A stretch of DNA of 64,000 nt from Glaciibacter superstes DSM 21135 (GTDB lineage: Bacteria > Actinomycetota > Actinomycetes > Actinomycetales > Microbacteriaceae). Numbering within the stretch: the stretch's first letter is position 1; the number at the start of each line of letters is the position of its first letter. Positions 25,331 through 34,940 of the stretch are shown here, one piece after another. Location: positions 227,775 to 291,774 of the forward strand of contig NZ_ATWH01000006.1 in assembly GCF_000421145.1 (NCBI RefSeq), read 5' to 3'. A program made the translations under genes and the position numbers. Below the pieces are notes generated by a model. It was not told the origin of the DNA. It was given only the letters and a program-made list of their open reading frames with translations, and ran no database searches.

Positions 25331-26983
25331 ATGCAGCTCAGCACCGTCTCCCGCGGGGTTCTCCCCCTCGCTACCCTCGCAGCCCTGTCCGCGCTCCTAC
25401 TCGCCGGTTGCAGCCCTTCCCCGTCTGGTACCAGCAGCTCACAACCGGTCTCAGGCGGAACGCTGACCTATGCGTCCGGTGACGCCGAACCGACCTGCCT
25501 TGACCCCCACGTCGGCGGCAACTACCCGCAGGCGCTGGTGAGCACGCAGTACCTGGAGTCGCTCGTCTCACTTGATGCCGACGGGACCGTCATCCCCTGG
25601 CTTGCGGACAGCTGGACCGAGAGTGACGACGGGCTGACGTGGGAGTTCACGCTGGTACCCGACGTCGTGTTCACCGACGGGACGCCGCTGGACGCGGCAG
25701 CCGTGCAAGCCAATGTTGCACACCTCCAGGACCCGGAGACGGCATCCTCCACCGGATACCTCGCATTGAAGAAGGTCGTCGCCACCGAAGCCGTCTCACC
25801 CGAGGTGGTGCGCTTCACCCTCAGCGCCCCCGACAGCGCCCTCCTCGAATCCCTCTCCCAGCCCTGGCTCTCCATCGAGTCACCGACCGCGCTGAAGCGC
25901 ACCCAGGACGAGAACTGCGCGGCCCCCGTCGGGACCGGCCCGTTCGTCGTCACCGACTGGGTCAAGCAGGACTCGATCACGCTCGAACGCAACGAGGACT
26001 ACTCCTCTCCCCCGGCGGACGCCACTCACGAGGGCGTCGCCTACCTCGAGAAGATCGTCTGGCGGTTCATCCCTGAGTCGGCGACCCGGTATGCGGCACT
26101 CCAGGCCGGTGAAGTCGACGTGATCGACAACGTTCAGCCAGACACCATCGTGCAGGCGGAGGCGAGCGACAGCATCCGTCACCTTGACGCTCCGCGCCCC
26201 GGAGCATCCAACCGGATCGAGCTCAATTCGAGCACTGTCCCGTTCAACGACCCGCTCGTGCGTGAGGCGTTCATCCGCTCTGCCAACGTCGACGACGCCG
26301 TGACCAGCCTGTTCCAGGGAACGGCGGAGCGCTCATACTCCGCCCTCTCCAGCGTCGAGCCCCTCGGCGTCTCCGCGCCGGACCTCTTCGGCTATGAGCC
26401 GGACGAAGCCGACGGGCTTCTCGATGAGGCCGGCTGGACCGAGCGTGATTCAGACGGATACCGCGTCAAAGACGGCGAACGCCTGACCGTGCGGTTCCCC
26501 GTGAGCACCAACCAGTCGATCCCCGCCGAGCAGTCGCTGTTCGAGCAGATCCAGGCCACGGCCAAGGAGACGGGTTTTGACCTTGTGCTCGAACCGATGG
26601 ACCTCTCCAGCTGGTACGCGGCCCTCGCCGCGAACGAGTACAACGCGGTGAGCGCGCCGTACACCAAGGTCGGGCCAGACGTGCTGCGGATCCTGTACCA
26701 CTCCAGCAGCATCGTCCCGGCGCCAAGCGGCTACTTCGCCAATCTCTCGCAGGTGTCTGACCCGCAGCTCGACACCCTGCTGACCGACGCCAGCCAGGAG
26801 TCCGACGCCGACGCCCGGGCCGCGCTCTTTACCGACGCCCAAGACTTGCTCCTCGGCGGTTACTACCTGCTGCCGCTGTACGACCAGCAGAATCACTTCC
26901 TGCTCGATTCCGAGGTGGAAGGCACCAGGGCGCTGCCGACGGTCTCCGCACCGACCTTCTACGACACGTGGCTGAATCGATAA
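25331..26983 (+). CDS. ABC transporter substrate-binding lipoprotein (oligopeptide/nickel type, SBP family 5)
   Basis: Extracytoplasmic solute-binding protein of 550 aa delivering ligand to the two permeases encoded next. The signal peptide is hydrophobic with lipobox LLAGC (Cys near residue 26), then SBP_bac_5 features: GGTLTYASGDAEPTCLDPH, WLADSWTESDDGLTWEFTL, FTDGTPLDAAAVQANV and GTGPFVVTDW. I took MQLSTVSRG at 25331 as the start because gaagaaag precedes it and the signal peptide begins there. The ligand is not predictable from sequence. Confidence 0.93.
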   Translation: MQLSTVSRGVLPLATLAALSALLLAGCSPSPSGTSSSQPVSGGTLTYASGDAEPTCLDPHVGGNYPQALVSTQYLESLVSLDADGTVIPWLADSWTESDDGLTWEFTLVPDVVFTDGTPLDAAAVQANVAHLQDPETASSTGYLALKKVVATEAVSPEVVRFTLSAPDSALLESLSQPWLSIESPTALKRTQDENCAAPVGTGPFVVTDWVKQDSITLERNEDYSSPPADATHEGVAYLEKIVWRFIPESATRYAALQAGEVDVIDNVQPDTIVQAEASDSIRHLDAPRPGASNRIELNSSTVPFNDPLVREAFIRSANVDDAVTSLFQGTAERSYSALSSVEPLGVSAPDLFGYEPDEADGLLDEAGWTERDSDGYRVKDGERLTVRFPVSTNQSIPAEQSLFEQIQATAKETGFDLVLEPMDLSSWYAALAANEYNAVSAPYTKVGPDVLRILYHSSSIVPAPSGYFANLSQVSDPQLDTLLTDASQESDADARAALFTDAQDLLLGGYYLLPLYDQQNHFLLDSEVEGTRALPTVSAPTFYDTWLNR

Positions 26984-27942
26984 CGGATGACCGCCCTCGC
27001 GTTCGAGGGCGGGTTGTCGTCGCCTTCGTTCTCACCAGGCTCGGCGGCGCGCTGTTTGTGCTATGGGCCGTTGCGACGCTGACCTTCTTCGCTCTCCGGT
27101 TGATCCCCGGCGACCCAGCCCTGGCCATCCTCGGCGGGCCGGGTTCGCAGGCTTCACCGGAGGCGCTGGAGGCGGTGCGGAGGGAATACGGGCTCGACCA
27201 GCCGCTGTTCGTGCAGTATCTGACGCAGCTCTGGCGATTGATGATGGGCGATCTCGGGCGCTCGTATTCGCTCAACATGGACGTGGCTCCCCTCGTCGGC
27301 GTGCAGTTGGGAGGCACAATGCAACTGGCTTTCCTCTCCCTGGCGCTTGCCTGGCTGCTGGCTCTCGGCCTGGCCACGTGGTCGACCCGCGGCGGCAAAA
27401 TAGCCCGATCGATCGGCTCAGGACTGGAGATCGTCGCCGCAGCACTGCCGCACTTCTGGCTGGCGACCGTGCTCATCCTGCTCTTCAGCATCTGGCTCGG
27501 CGTTCTGCCGCCGATCAGCACTCCTGGCATCGCGGGTCTCGTGCTGCCCGTGCTCACTCTCGCCATACCGCTCGCCGGATTCCTCGGCCAGGTCATGCGG
27601 GAGTCGCTGCTGACCGCGCTCGAATCCCCATTTGTGCTCTCGGCCCGCGCCCGCGGCGAAAGCGAACGCGGCGTGCGGCTGGTGCACGCCATTCGGCACG
27701 CAGCGCTCCCGGCGATCAGCCTCTCCGGCTGGGCGTTCGGCTCACTCATAAGCGGCGCAGTCGTCGTCGAGACGATCTTCGCCCGCCCCGGACTCGGCCG
27801 CACGCTCCTGAACGCCGTGACAGAACGCGACGTTCCGGTCGTCGTCGGTGTGGTGATGATCGTCGCCGTCGTCTACATCCTGATGACGCTCCTCACCGAC
27901 GTCGCCAGCCGACTTGCCGACCCGCGATTGCGCGCGGCATGA
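26968..27942 (+). CDS. ABC transporter permease (DppB/OppB type)
   Basis: Inner-membrane permease of 324 aa with six helices. N-terminal motif LRLIPGDPALAILGG and the EAA-loop region ARARGESERGVRLVHAIRHAALPA place it in the dipeptide/oligopeptide class, first permease of the pair. It starts with GTG 16 bp inside the binding-protein gene (coupled translation) and its stop overlaps the next start (ATGA). Confidence 0.93.
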   Translation: MAESITDDRPRVRGRVVVAFVLTRLGGALFVLWAVATLTFFALRLIPGDPALAILGGPGSQASPEALEAVRREYGLDQPLFVQYLTQLWRLMMGDLGRSYSLNMDVAPLVGVQLGGTMQLAFLSLALAWLLALGLATWSTRGGKIARSIGSGLEIVAAALPHFWLATVLILLFSIWLGVLPPISTPGIAGLVLPVLTLAIPLAGFLGQVMRESLLTALESPFVLSARARGESERGVRLVHAIRHAALPAISLSGWAFGSLISGAVVVETIFARPGLGRTLLNAVTERDVPVVVGVVMIVAVVYILMTLLTDVASRLADPRLRAA

Positions 27943-28826
27943 GTGATATCGAGATCCAGGCCGGGCTCGGGCGGGCCTCGGGAGGCCAGTCATCGCATCC
28001 AGAGCAGCGGCCACAGCGCGCAGCAGGCAGGCCGGGCGTTGTCGAGATCATCTCCGCGCTGTTCGGCCTGTTCCTGGTGGTCTCAGCGTTGGTGCCGACA
28101 TTGCTCGCTCCCGGCGATCCATTGGGCATCGATCCCCTTGCAGCGTTCACGCCACCCTCCGCCGGGCACTGGTTCGGTACAGACGAATCCGGCCGGGACA
28201 TCTACACCAGGGTGGTGCACGGAACGGGGAGCTCGCTCGTCATCGGGATCGTCGCCACGGCGATCGGGCTCGGCCTCGGCATCCTGCTCGGCACCGCAGC
28301 CGGCATGCTCGGCCGGGTCGTCGACTTCACGGTCAACCGTTTCCTCGAGGTGCTGTTCGCCTTCCCCGGTCTGCTGCTTGCCCTGTTGTTCATCCTTATC
28401 TACGGCCCGGGTGTTGCGACGGCCACCGTCGCAGTTGGTCTGTCGACCGCCCCGGGTTATGCCCGCATCATCCGCGGCCAGCTCATCTCGGTGCGATCGT
28501 CTTCGTTTGTCGAGGCGGCAACCGTGCAGGGGCTTCCGCGCTGGCGCATCCTGGTGAGGCACATCCTGCCGAACACGCTCGCGCCGTTGCTGGTGCTCGG
28601 CACCCTCGGCATCGGGCAGGCGATCGTCTGGGCGTCCGCACTCAGCTATCTGGGCCTCGGCGCCGCTCCTCCTGCCCCAGAGTGGGGTGCCATGCTGTCG
28701 GCCGGTCGCACCTACATCACCTCGGCCTGGTGGATGAGCTTCTTCCCCGGCCTGTTCATCGTGCTGACCGCTGTCTGCGCGACGACGATCGGCCGCAGCA
28801 TCGAGCGACGGATGAGGCACGCATGA
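27939..28826 (+). CDS. ABC transporter permease (DppC/OppC type)
   Basis: Second permease of 295 aa. The N-terminus MSDIEIQAGLG is cytoplasmic, then a first helix, the periplasmic motif WFGTDESGRDIYTRVVHGT typical of OppC/DppC, and the loop VEAATVQGLPRWRILVRHILPNTLAPL (shown in part). Its start overlaps the previous stop and its own stop overlaps the ATPase start (both ATGA), so the operon is tightly coupled. Confidence 0.93.
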   Translation: MSDIEIQAGLGRASGGQSSHPEQRPQRAAGRPGVVEIISALFGLFLVVSALVPTLLAPGDPLGIDPLAAFTPPSAGHWFGTDESGRDIYTRVVHGTGSSLVIGIVATAIGLGLGILLGTAAGMLGRVVDFTVNRFLEVLFAFPGLLLALLFILIYGPGVATATVAVGLSTAPGYARIIRGQLISVRSSSFVEAATVQGLPRWRILVRHILPNTLAPLLVLGTLGIGQAIVWASALSYLGLGAAPPAPEWGAMLSAGRTYITSAWWMSFFPGLFIVLTAVCATTIGRSIERRMRHA

Positions 28827-30496
28827 CCGCCGCGTTGGAAGTGAAAAACCTGACTGTCGGTTTCGGCGGTCGCCCTGGGCAGGATCCGGTGGTGCAGGAT
28901 GTCTCGTTTGAGGTAGCTGCAGGAGAGTGTCTTGCCATCGTCGGAGAGTCCGGCTCAGGCAAGAGCGTGACTGCGCGCAGCTTGCTCGGCCTGGCCGGTG
29001 CGCACTCGTGGGTGCAGGCAGACGCCGTCAGCATCACCGGCCAGAGCGTGCTCGGCCTGCCGGAATCAGCCTGGCGGCGCAGGCGCGGGCGCGACGTTGG
29101 ACTGATACTGCAAGATGCTCTCGTCTCTCTTGACCCGCTCCGGCCGATCGGTCGGGAGATCGGGGATTCCCTGAGGTTGCATACGAAGCTCAGTGCGGCC
29201 GACCGCACGCGCCGCGTGCTCGAACTGCTCGACTCTGTCGGCCTTCCCGACGGCGCTTCCCGGATCAGGCAAAGGTCTGGCCAGCTCTCCGGCGGCCAGC
29301 GGCAACGCGCGCTGATCGCATCCGCCATCGCTCTCGATCCGCCTCTCCTGATCGCCGACGAGCCGACGACGGCGCTCGACGTGACCGTGCAGGCGCAGGT
29401 ACTCGAACTCCTTGCTGAGATCAAACGACGGGGCAATGCGATCGTGCTGATCAGCCACGATCTCGCCGTCGTCAGCCGGATAGCAGACCGCGTTGCCGTC
29501 ATGAGCGCCGGACGCATCATTGAGACCGGGCCGACGGCAGAGGTGCTGCAGAACCCGCAGCATCCGCTGACCCGAGCGATGCTCGCGGCCGTTCCCGTCG
29601 ACAAACCTCGCCGAACGCAACTGTCAGCAGTGCCGGTGGCCACCATTGCCCCCCGTTCGACGGTGCCGGATGGCCTCTCGGTCGACGACTACCCGGTTCG
29701 TCCGGTCGTGCTGGAAGCTTCCGAGCTCCGTCGCAGCTTCCGTCGCCCAGATGGTTCGCGCCTCGTTGCGGTCGACGATGTCTCTTTTCGGCTGCACCGT
29801 GCCGAGACCCTCGGCCTGGTGGGGGAATCCGGTTCAGGGAAGACCACAACGGCGCGCCTGGCGCTGGCGCTGGAGACCCCGGATGCCGGCGAGGTGCGGA
29901 TTTTCGGCGAACCCTGGAGTGCGGTCCAGGAGAAGGCACGGCGCCGGCTGCGCGGGTCGGTCGGGGCGATCTACCAGGACGCACTCGGCTCCTTCGACCC
30001 GCGGCTCACCGTCGGCGACATCCTTCGCCACGCGCTCCGCGCTCCCGCCGGGGGGACGACAGAACGGGGTGGGTCAGGGCACCTATCGACAGAGAGCTCG
30101 CAGCTGCTCGACCAGGTCGGCCTGCCCTCCGGTGTGCTCTCACGCCGGCCCGTCGATCTCTCCGGAGGCCAGCGCCAGCGCGTCGGGATCGCCAGGGCGC
30201 TCGCATCGCGGCCCCGGATCCTGATCTGCGACGAGCCCGTCTCCGCACTTGACGTCACCGTGCAGGCGCAGGTGCTCGACCTGCTCGACGAACTCCAACA
30301 GGAACTCTCGCTCAGCCTGCTCTTCATCTCACACGATCTCGGTGTGATCGGCCACATGAGCGACCGGGTTGCCGTGATGAAGGACGGCCGCATCGTGGAG
30401 ACCGGGGCGACCGCCGACGTCTTCGCCGACCCGCGGCATCCGTACACCCAGCAGCTTCTCGAGGCAGTCCCCCGATTTCCCCAGCGCTCGCGCTGA
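28823..30496 (+). CDS. ABC transporter ATPase, fused double-domain (DppD-DppF type)
   Basis: Energises the peptide-type importer with two nucleotide-binding domains in one 557-aa chain. First domain: Walker A GESGSGKS at residues 41-48, signature LSGGQRQRALI, Walker B LLIADEPTTALDVT. Second domain: GESGSGKTTT near 334, LSGGQRQRVGIARAL, ILICDEPVSALDVT. Each is followed by the oligopeptide C-terminal region (RHPYTQQLLEAVP in the second). A fused ATPase replaces the separate D and F subunits; the operon is complete with one binding protein and two permeases. Confidence 0.93.
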   Translation: MTAALEVKNLTVGFGGRPGQDPVVQDVSFEVAAGECLAIVGESGSGKSVTARSLLGLAGAHSWVQADAVSITGQSVLGLPESAWRRRRGRDVGLILQDALVSLDPLRPIGREIGDSLRLHTKLSAADRTRRVLELLDSVGLPDGASRIRQRSGQLSGGQRQRALIASAIALDPPLLIADEPTTALDVTVQAQVLELLAEIKRRGNAIVLISHDLAVVSRIADRVAVMSAGRIIETGPTAEVLQNPQHPLTRAMLAAVPVDKPRRTQLSAVPVATIAPRSTVPDGLSVDDYPVRPVVLEASELRRSFRRPDGSRLVAVDDVSFRLHRAETLGLVGESGSGKTTTARLALALETPDAGEVRIFGEPWSAVQEKARRRLRGSVGAIYQDALGSFDPRLTVGDILRHALRAPAGGTTERGGSGHLSTESSQLLDQVGLPSGVLSRRPVDLSGGQRQRVGIARALASRPRILICDEPVSALDVTVQAQVLDLLDELQQELSLSLLFISHDLGVIGHMSDRVAVMKDGRIVETGATADVFADPRHPYTQQLLEAVPRFPQRSR

Positions 30497-30589
30497 CGGC
30501 CTTGCAGCACACATCCGGTAGATTGGTCGCAGCCAATACTCAGGCACCTCACCACCGACACGGTGCCGCACATACTGAACCGGAGTGTC

Positions 30590-33199
30590 ATGACCAGCGC
30601 CGACCGAGTCCCCGCCAAGCCCGTCCTCGAGGGACTCGAAGCCAAATGGGAGGCAGCCTGGGAAGACGCGGGCACCTACCGGTTCGACCGCGCGGCCGCC
30701 CTCGAAGCCGGCGCCCACCCGGTCTTCTCGATCGACACGCCACCTCCGACGGCGTCAGGCACGCTGCACATCGGGCACGTGTTCTCTTACACGCACACGG
30801 ATGTCATCGCCCGGTTTCAGCGGATGCGCGGCCAGAACGTCTTCTACCCGATGGGCTGGGATGACAACGGCCTCCCGACCGAACGCCGGGTGCAGAACTA
30901 TTACGGCGTGCGGTGCGACCCTTCCCTCCCGTATGACGCGGACTTCGTGCCGCCATTCGAAGGCGGAGACGGCAAGAGCACCAAGGCAGCCGACCAGAAG
31001 CCGGTCAGCCGCCGCAACTTCATCGAACTCTGCGAACGGCTCACCAAGGAAGACGAGAAGCAGTTCGAGGCGCTCTGGCGCACCCTCGGCCTGAGCGTCG
31101 ACTGGACCCAGACGTACCGCACCATCGGCCAGGAAGCCCTGTTCACCTCGCAGCTCGCTTTCCTCGGCAATATCGAGCGAGGTGAGGCCTACCAGGCCAT
31201 GGCCCCGACGCTCTGGGACGTCACCTTCCGCACCGCGGTGGCCCAGGCCGAGCTTGAAGACAAAGACCAGCCCGCCGCGTACCACCGCGTCTCGTTCCAC
31301 AAGCCAGACGGCAGCACCATCGAGATTGAGACCACCCGACCGGAACTCCTGCCTGCCTGCGTGGCGCTGGTGGCGCATCCGGATGACGAACGCTACAAAC
31401 CGCTCTTCGGCACTACCGTTCGCACTCCGCTGTTCGACGTCGAAGTGCCGATTCTCGCCCACCACCTCGCCCAGAAAGACAAGGGCTCCGGCATCGCCAT
31501 GATCTGCACATTCGGTGACGTCACCGACGTCGTGTGGTGGCGCGAACTCGACCTGCCCAACCGGGCGATCATCGGATTCGACGGGCGGATCATCGCAGAG
31601 GCCCCGGACGTCATCACCGCAGCAGAGGGTCTCGCAGCCTATGAACAGCTCGCGGGCAAGACCGTGTTCAGCGCCAAGCAGTCCGTTGTCGAACAGCTCC
31701 GCGCCAGCGGCGACCTGATCGGCGAACCGAGGTCCATCGTGCACCCGGTGAAGTTCTACGAGAAGGGCGAGCGCCCCCTCGAGATCGTGTCGACCCGGCA
31801 GTGGTACATCCGAAACGGCGCCAGGGACGAGGCGCTGCGCGCCCGGTTGCTGGCACACGGGGCCGACCTGAACTGGCATCCAGAGTTCATGCGCGTGCGG
31901 TTCGAGAACTGGGTGAACGGCCTCACCGGCGACTGGCTCATCTCGCGACAGCGTTTCTTCGGTGTTCCGCTTCCGATCTGGTATCCGCTCGACGCCGAGG
32001 CGAACCCGCTCTTCGACCAGCCGATCGTCGCGACCCGCGAGCTGCTTCCCGTCGACCCGTCGTCGGACACGGCACCCGGTTTCACCGAGGACCAGCGCGG
32101 GCAGGCGAACGGATTCATCGGCGAGGTCGACGTGATGGACACCTGGGCGACCTCCTCCCTGACACCAGAACTCGCGGGCGGCTGGGAGCGCGACGCCGAA
32201 CTGTTCGGCCTCGTCTACCCGTATTCCCTGCGCCCACAGGGCCAGGACATCATCCGTACCTGGTTGTTCTCCACGCTCCTGCGCTCCGAGCTTGAGCGTG
32301 GCACGTCGCCGTGGAAGCACGCGGCGCTGTCTGGCTTCATCGTTGACCCCGACCGAAAGAAGATGTCGAAGTCGAAGGGTAACGTTGTCACCCCTGCTGA
32401 CATGCTCGAGCAGCACGGTTCGGATGCCGTGCGCTACTGGGCCGCGTCATCCCGCCTTGGCACCGACGCGGCATTCGACCCGCAGAATCCGACCCAGATC
32501 AAGATCGGACGACGCCTGGCCATCAAGATCCTGAACGCGTCGAAGTTCATCCTCTCTTTCGATGGAAGCGACGATGCACCGGTTACCGAGCCGGTGGATG
32601 CGAGCATGCTCGCCGGCCTGGACACGGTGATCGAGCAGGCGACGACCGCCTTCGAGAACTTCGATCACGCCCGCGCGCTCGAACTCACTGAGAGCTTCTT
32701 CTGGACGTTCTGCGACGACTATCTCGAACTGGTGAAGGAACGGGCGTATGACGCCGACCACCCCGCAGCCCAGGCTTCAGCGGTCGCCGCGCTGCGCACG
32801 GCACTCTCCACCCTGCTGCGCCTCTTCGCCCCGTTTGTGCCGTTTGCCACCGACGAGGCGTGGTCATGGTCGCACGAGGGTTCGATCCACAGCGCAGAAT
32901 GGCCGGTCGGCGCAGTGCCCGGCGAGGGCGATTCTGCGCGTGGCACAGGTGACCCGAGTGTGCTCGATCTTGCCAGCCGCGCCCTCACCGGCATCCGCCG
33001 CGCCAAAACCGATGCGAAGGCTTCGCAGAAAAACCCCGTCGCATCTGCTGTAATAAGCGGAACGAAGGAAGAGATCGGCCTGCTCACGCTGGCCGCCTCT
33101 GACCTTCGCGCAGTTGGTCGAATCGCCGAATTGACGTTCGTCGAGGGGGACGAGTTGGCTGTGACTGATATCGTGCTTGCCACGGTGTCGGAGAGTTAG
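30590..33199 (+). CDS. valS: valyl-tRNA synthetase
   Basis: Charges tRNA-Val, 869 aa. HIGH motif at residues 60-63 ([11 protein letters not shown]) and KMSKS near 590 ([15 protein letters not shown]). The C-terminus is shorter than in E. coli, with the coiled-coil arm reduced, as in many actinobacteria. I chose [10 protein letters not shown] because ccggagtg lies just before it; an in-frame start nine codons upstream lacks a site. No T-box is visible in the 93-bp upstream gap. Confidence 0.97.
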   Translation: MTSADRVPAKPVLEGLEAKWEAAWEDAGTYRFDRAAALEAGAHPVFSIDTPPPTASGTLHIGHVFSYTHTDVIARFQRMRGQNVFYPMGWDDNGLPTERRVQNYYGVRCDPSLPYDADFVPPFEGGDGKSTKAADQKPVSRRNFIELCERLTKEDEKQFEALWRTLGLSVDWTQTYRTIGQEALFTSQLAFLGNIERGEAYQAMAPTLWDVTFRTAVAQAELEDKDQPAAYHRVSFHKPDGSTIEIETTRPELLPACVALVAHPDDERYKPLFGTTVRTPLFDVEVPILAHHLAQKDKGSGIAMICTFGDVTDVVWWRELDLPNRAIIGFDGRIIAEAPDVITAAEGLAAYEQLAGKTVFSAKQSVVEQLRASGDLIGEPRSIVHPVKFYEKGERPLEIVSTRQWYIRNGARDEALRARLLAHGADLNWHPEFMRVRFENWVNGLTGDWLISRQRFFGVPLPIWYPLDAEANPLFDQPIVATRELLPVDPSSDTAPGFTEDQRGQANGFIGEVDVMDTWATSSLTPELAGGWERDAELFGLVYPYSLRPQGQDIIRTWLFSTLLRSELERGTSPWKHAALSGFIVDPDRKKMSKSKGNVVTPADMLEQHGSDAVRYWAASSRLGTDAAFDPQNPTQIKIGRRLAIKILNASKFILSFDGSDDAPVTEPVDASMLAGLDTVIEQATTAFENFDHARALELTESFFWTFCDDYLELVKERAYDADHPAAQASAVAALRTALSTLLRLFAPFVPFATDEAWSWSHEGSIHSAEWPVGAVPGEGDSARGTGDPSVLDLASRALTGIRRAKTDAKASQKNPVASAVISGTKEEIGLLTLAASDLRAVGRIAELTFVEGDELAVTDIVLATVSES

Positions 33200-33208
33200 G
33201 AGCATCGA

Positions 33209-33655
33209 ATGTCTGTACAGGTACGACCGCTTGGAGACAAAGACTTTTTTTCGTGGCTGGGCCTCTTCGAGGGCTACAGCGAGTTTTACCAGAGTGAACT
33301 GACCGATGAGAAGGCCCTGCGCGTGTGGAGCTGGATCATCGACAAGAATCACGGGCTCGACGGCGCGGTTGCGGTCAACGACGACGGCGACCTCATAGGG
33401 TTCACGCTGTTTCGCGAAGTCCCGCGCACGTTGAGCGGCGACCATGGGCTCTTCGTCGACGATCTGTTCGTCACGCCGGACGCACGGGGAACCGGCGCGG
33501 GGCGGGCCCTGCTCGACTACGCCAGGGAACACGCCAAGAAACACGGCCTTGGTGGAATCCAGTTGATCACCGCCGCAGACAACGAGACGGCGCAGGTACT
33601 GTACGACCAGGCGGGAACCCGTACAGACTGGGTCACTTACGAGATCGAGGTCTAG
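33209..33655 (+). CDS. GNAT-family N-acetyltransferase
   Basis: Acetyl-CoA-dependent acetyltransferase of 148 aa. The acetyl-CoA motif is VTPDARGTGAGRALLDYAREHA and the C-terminal part reads ITAADNETAQVLYDQAG. It follows valS by 9 bp with aggagc before the ATG, so it is probably co-transcribed. Substrate unknown (protein or small amine). Confidence 0.9.
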   Translation: MSVQVRPLGDKDFFSWLGLFEGYSEFYQSELTDEKALRVWSWIIDKNHGLDGAVAVNDDGDLIGFTLFREVPRTLSGDHGLFVDDLFVTPDARGTGAGRALLDYAREHAKKHGLGGIQLITAADNETAQVLYDQAGTRTDWVTYEIEV

Positions 33656-33661
33656 CAGAGC

Positions 33662-33928
33662 ATGCAGCTGGGAACACGCTGGCCCGTCGGAGGCACACTG
33701 CCCTCAGGGCTGCCTGAGGTAGTCGAGATCGCGGTGAAGTCTGTCGAAGACGATCATCGAGACACTGGCAGCGACACCGCACAATGGCGCTGGACGCTCA
33801 CCTGGCTGGAGGGCAAACCCGTCATCGAGCTCGACGATGGCACCGTCATCCGTTACGACTCAGCGGAAGACAGCGCCACGATCACGCAGCCGGTGGCGCC
33901 CGATCCCCACGACGACGAGTGGATCTAA
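33662..33928 (+). CDS. hypothetical small acidic protein
   Basis: Protein of 88 aa, no family recognised. It is acidic and beta-rich in character (WRWTLTWLEGKPVIELDDGTVIRYD), ending PHDDEWI. It starts 6 bp after the acetyltransferase gene on the same strand, probably the last gene of valS-GNAT-this. Confidence 0.7.
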   Translation: MQLGTRWPVGGTLPSGLPEVVEIAVKSVEDDHRDTGSDTAQWRWTLTWLEGKPVIELDDGTVIRYDSAEDSATITQPVAPDPHDDEWI

Positions 33929-33971
33929 CGACGTCTGCAACCGCCAGCGCCTGGAACTGGACGCAGCCCGC

Positions 33972-34826
33972 TCAGTGCTCCTTTCGAGCGATGATCTCTC
34001 CATGAGGCATCCCTAGCCAGCCGTCTGGGTCCCGAACCCAGTCACGCCAGGCTTGGGCAATGTCCTGCAGGTCGACCAGGTCTGCGACACCGGATTCGAT
34101 GGCCGATGCGGCGAACGCCGACTCTGTGGCCCGCACAGCCCACGACTCGCCCCACCACTCGCGCTCCGCATCAGACGCAAAGCACCAGATCGACGCGCTG
34201 CAGGTAATGTCAGTGAACCCCGCCAACCGCGCCCACGCCTTGAGCGCCGGTCCGGCATCCGGGTTCCCACCGTTCCAGTAGTGCACGTCACGGTACACCG
34301 CGAGCCACTCGGTCAGTCCGGTCGTCAGCGGATACCAGCGCACTCCCCCGTAGTCCACATCGCGGGCCGCGAAGATGCCACCAGGTTTCAAGACCCGATG
34401 AGCCTCACGCATCGCAGACACCGGGTTCGCAACGTGTTGCAGAACCTGGTGGGCGTGCACGATATCGAAGGATGCGTCAGGGAAGTCGAGCGCATAGGCG
34501 TCACCCAGCAGGAATTCGGCATTGTGCACGCCCTCATCTTTCGCGAGGGCGGCGGCCTTTGCGACGATCTCGGCAGACGCGTCGACGCCGACGACACGCC
34601 CCGGTGCCACCCGGCGGGCGAGATCGACGGTGATCGTCCCCGGCCCGCAGCCGATGTCCAGAATGCTGAGCCCGGCCTCGAGATGAGGCACGAGGTATGC
34701 GGCCGAGTTCGTCACCGTGCGCCAGGTGTGCGAGCGCAGCACACTCTCGTGGTGCCCGTGTGTGTACACGTCACGCGGAGCGGTTTCGTGTGCGTCGTTC
34801 TCGTAGGATTCCGGCGATTCCGTCAT
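33972..34826 (-). CDS. class I SAM-dependent methyltransferase (Methyltransf_11 type)
   Basis: Methyltransferase of 284 aa. SAM motif I is LSILDIGCGPGTITVDLAR near residue 55, then GVDASAEIVAKA, FDIVHAHQVLQHVANP and REAHRVLKPGGIFAARD, the UbiE/COQ5-like pattern. Substrate unknown. A TAGGCT box at 34838-34833 ends 6 nt before the ATG, with no Shine-Dalgarno (leaderless type). It is divergent from the M3 peptidase; the gap holds a 15-bp tandem array. Confidence 0.92.
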   Translation of the reverse strand: MTESPESYENDAHETAPRDVYTHGHHESVLRSHTWRTVTNSAAYLVPHLEAGLSILDIGCGPGTITVDLARRVAPGRVVGVDASAEIVAKAAALAKDEGVHNAEFLLGDAYALDFPDASFDIVHAHQVLQHVANPVSAMREAHRVLKPGGIFAARDVDYGGVRWYPLTTGLTEWLAVYRDVHYWNGGNPDAGPALKAWARLAGFTDITCSASIWCFASDAEREWWGESWAVRATESAFAASAIESGVADLVDLQDIAQAWRDWVRDPDGWLGMPHGEIIARKEH

Positions 34827-34832
34827 GCTCTG

Positions 34833-34838
34833 AGCCTA
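34833..34838 (-). promoter_or_regulatory. -10 box of a probable leaderless methyltransferase mRNA
   Basis: TAGGCT on the minus strand, 6 nt before the ATG. The same TAGGCT-N6-ATG arrangement occurs at the alpha/beta hydrolase (49284-49296). Confidence 0.45.
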
Positions 34839-34845
34839 CGGCTCC

Positions 34846-34905
34846 TGAAACCACGACGGCTGAAACCGCGACGGCTGAAACCGCGACGGCTGAACATACG
34901 ACGCC
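34846..34905. repeat. four tandem 15-bp units upstream of dcp
   Basis: Units tgaaaccacgacggc, tgaaaccgcgacggc (twice), tgaacatacgacgcc. They lie between the divergent methyltransferase and peptidase genes and probably include the peptidase promoter region. The copies degrade toward the right. Confidence 0.8.
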
Positions 34906-34940
34906 CCGATCCGGACCGATGTCACGGTTAGGGTGGTGGA

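Noticed and set aside
30497..30589. T-box or other riboswitch upstream of valS
   Set aside because: The 93-bp gap has no T-box sequence or stable long stem.
30755..32416. 553-codon frame antisense to valS
   Set aside because: Shadow of valS; the sense gene has HIGH and KMSKS motifs.
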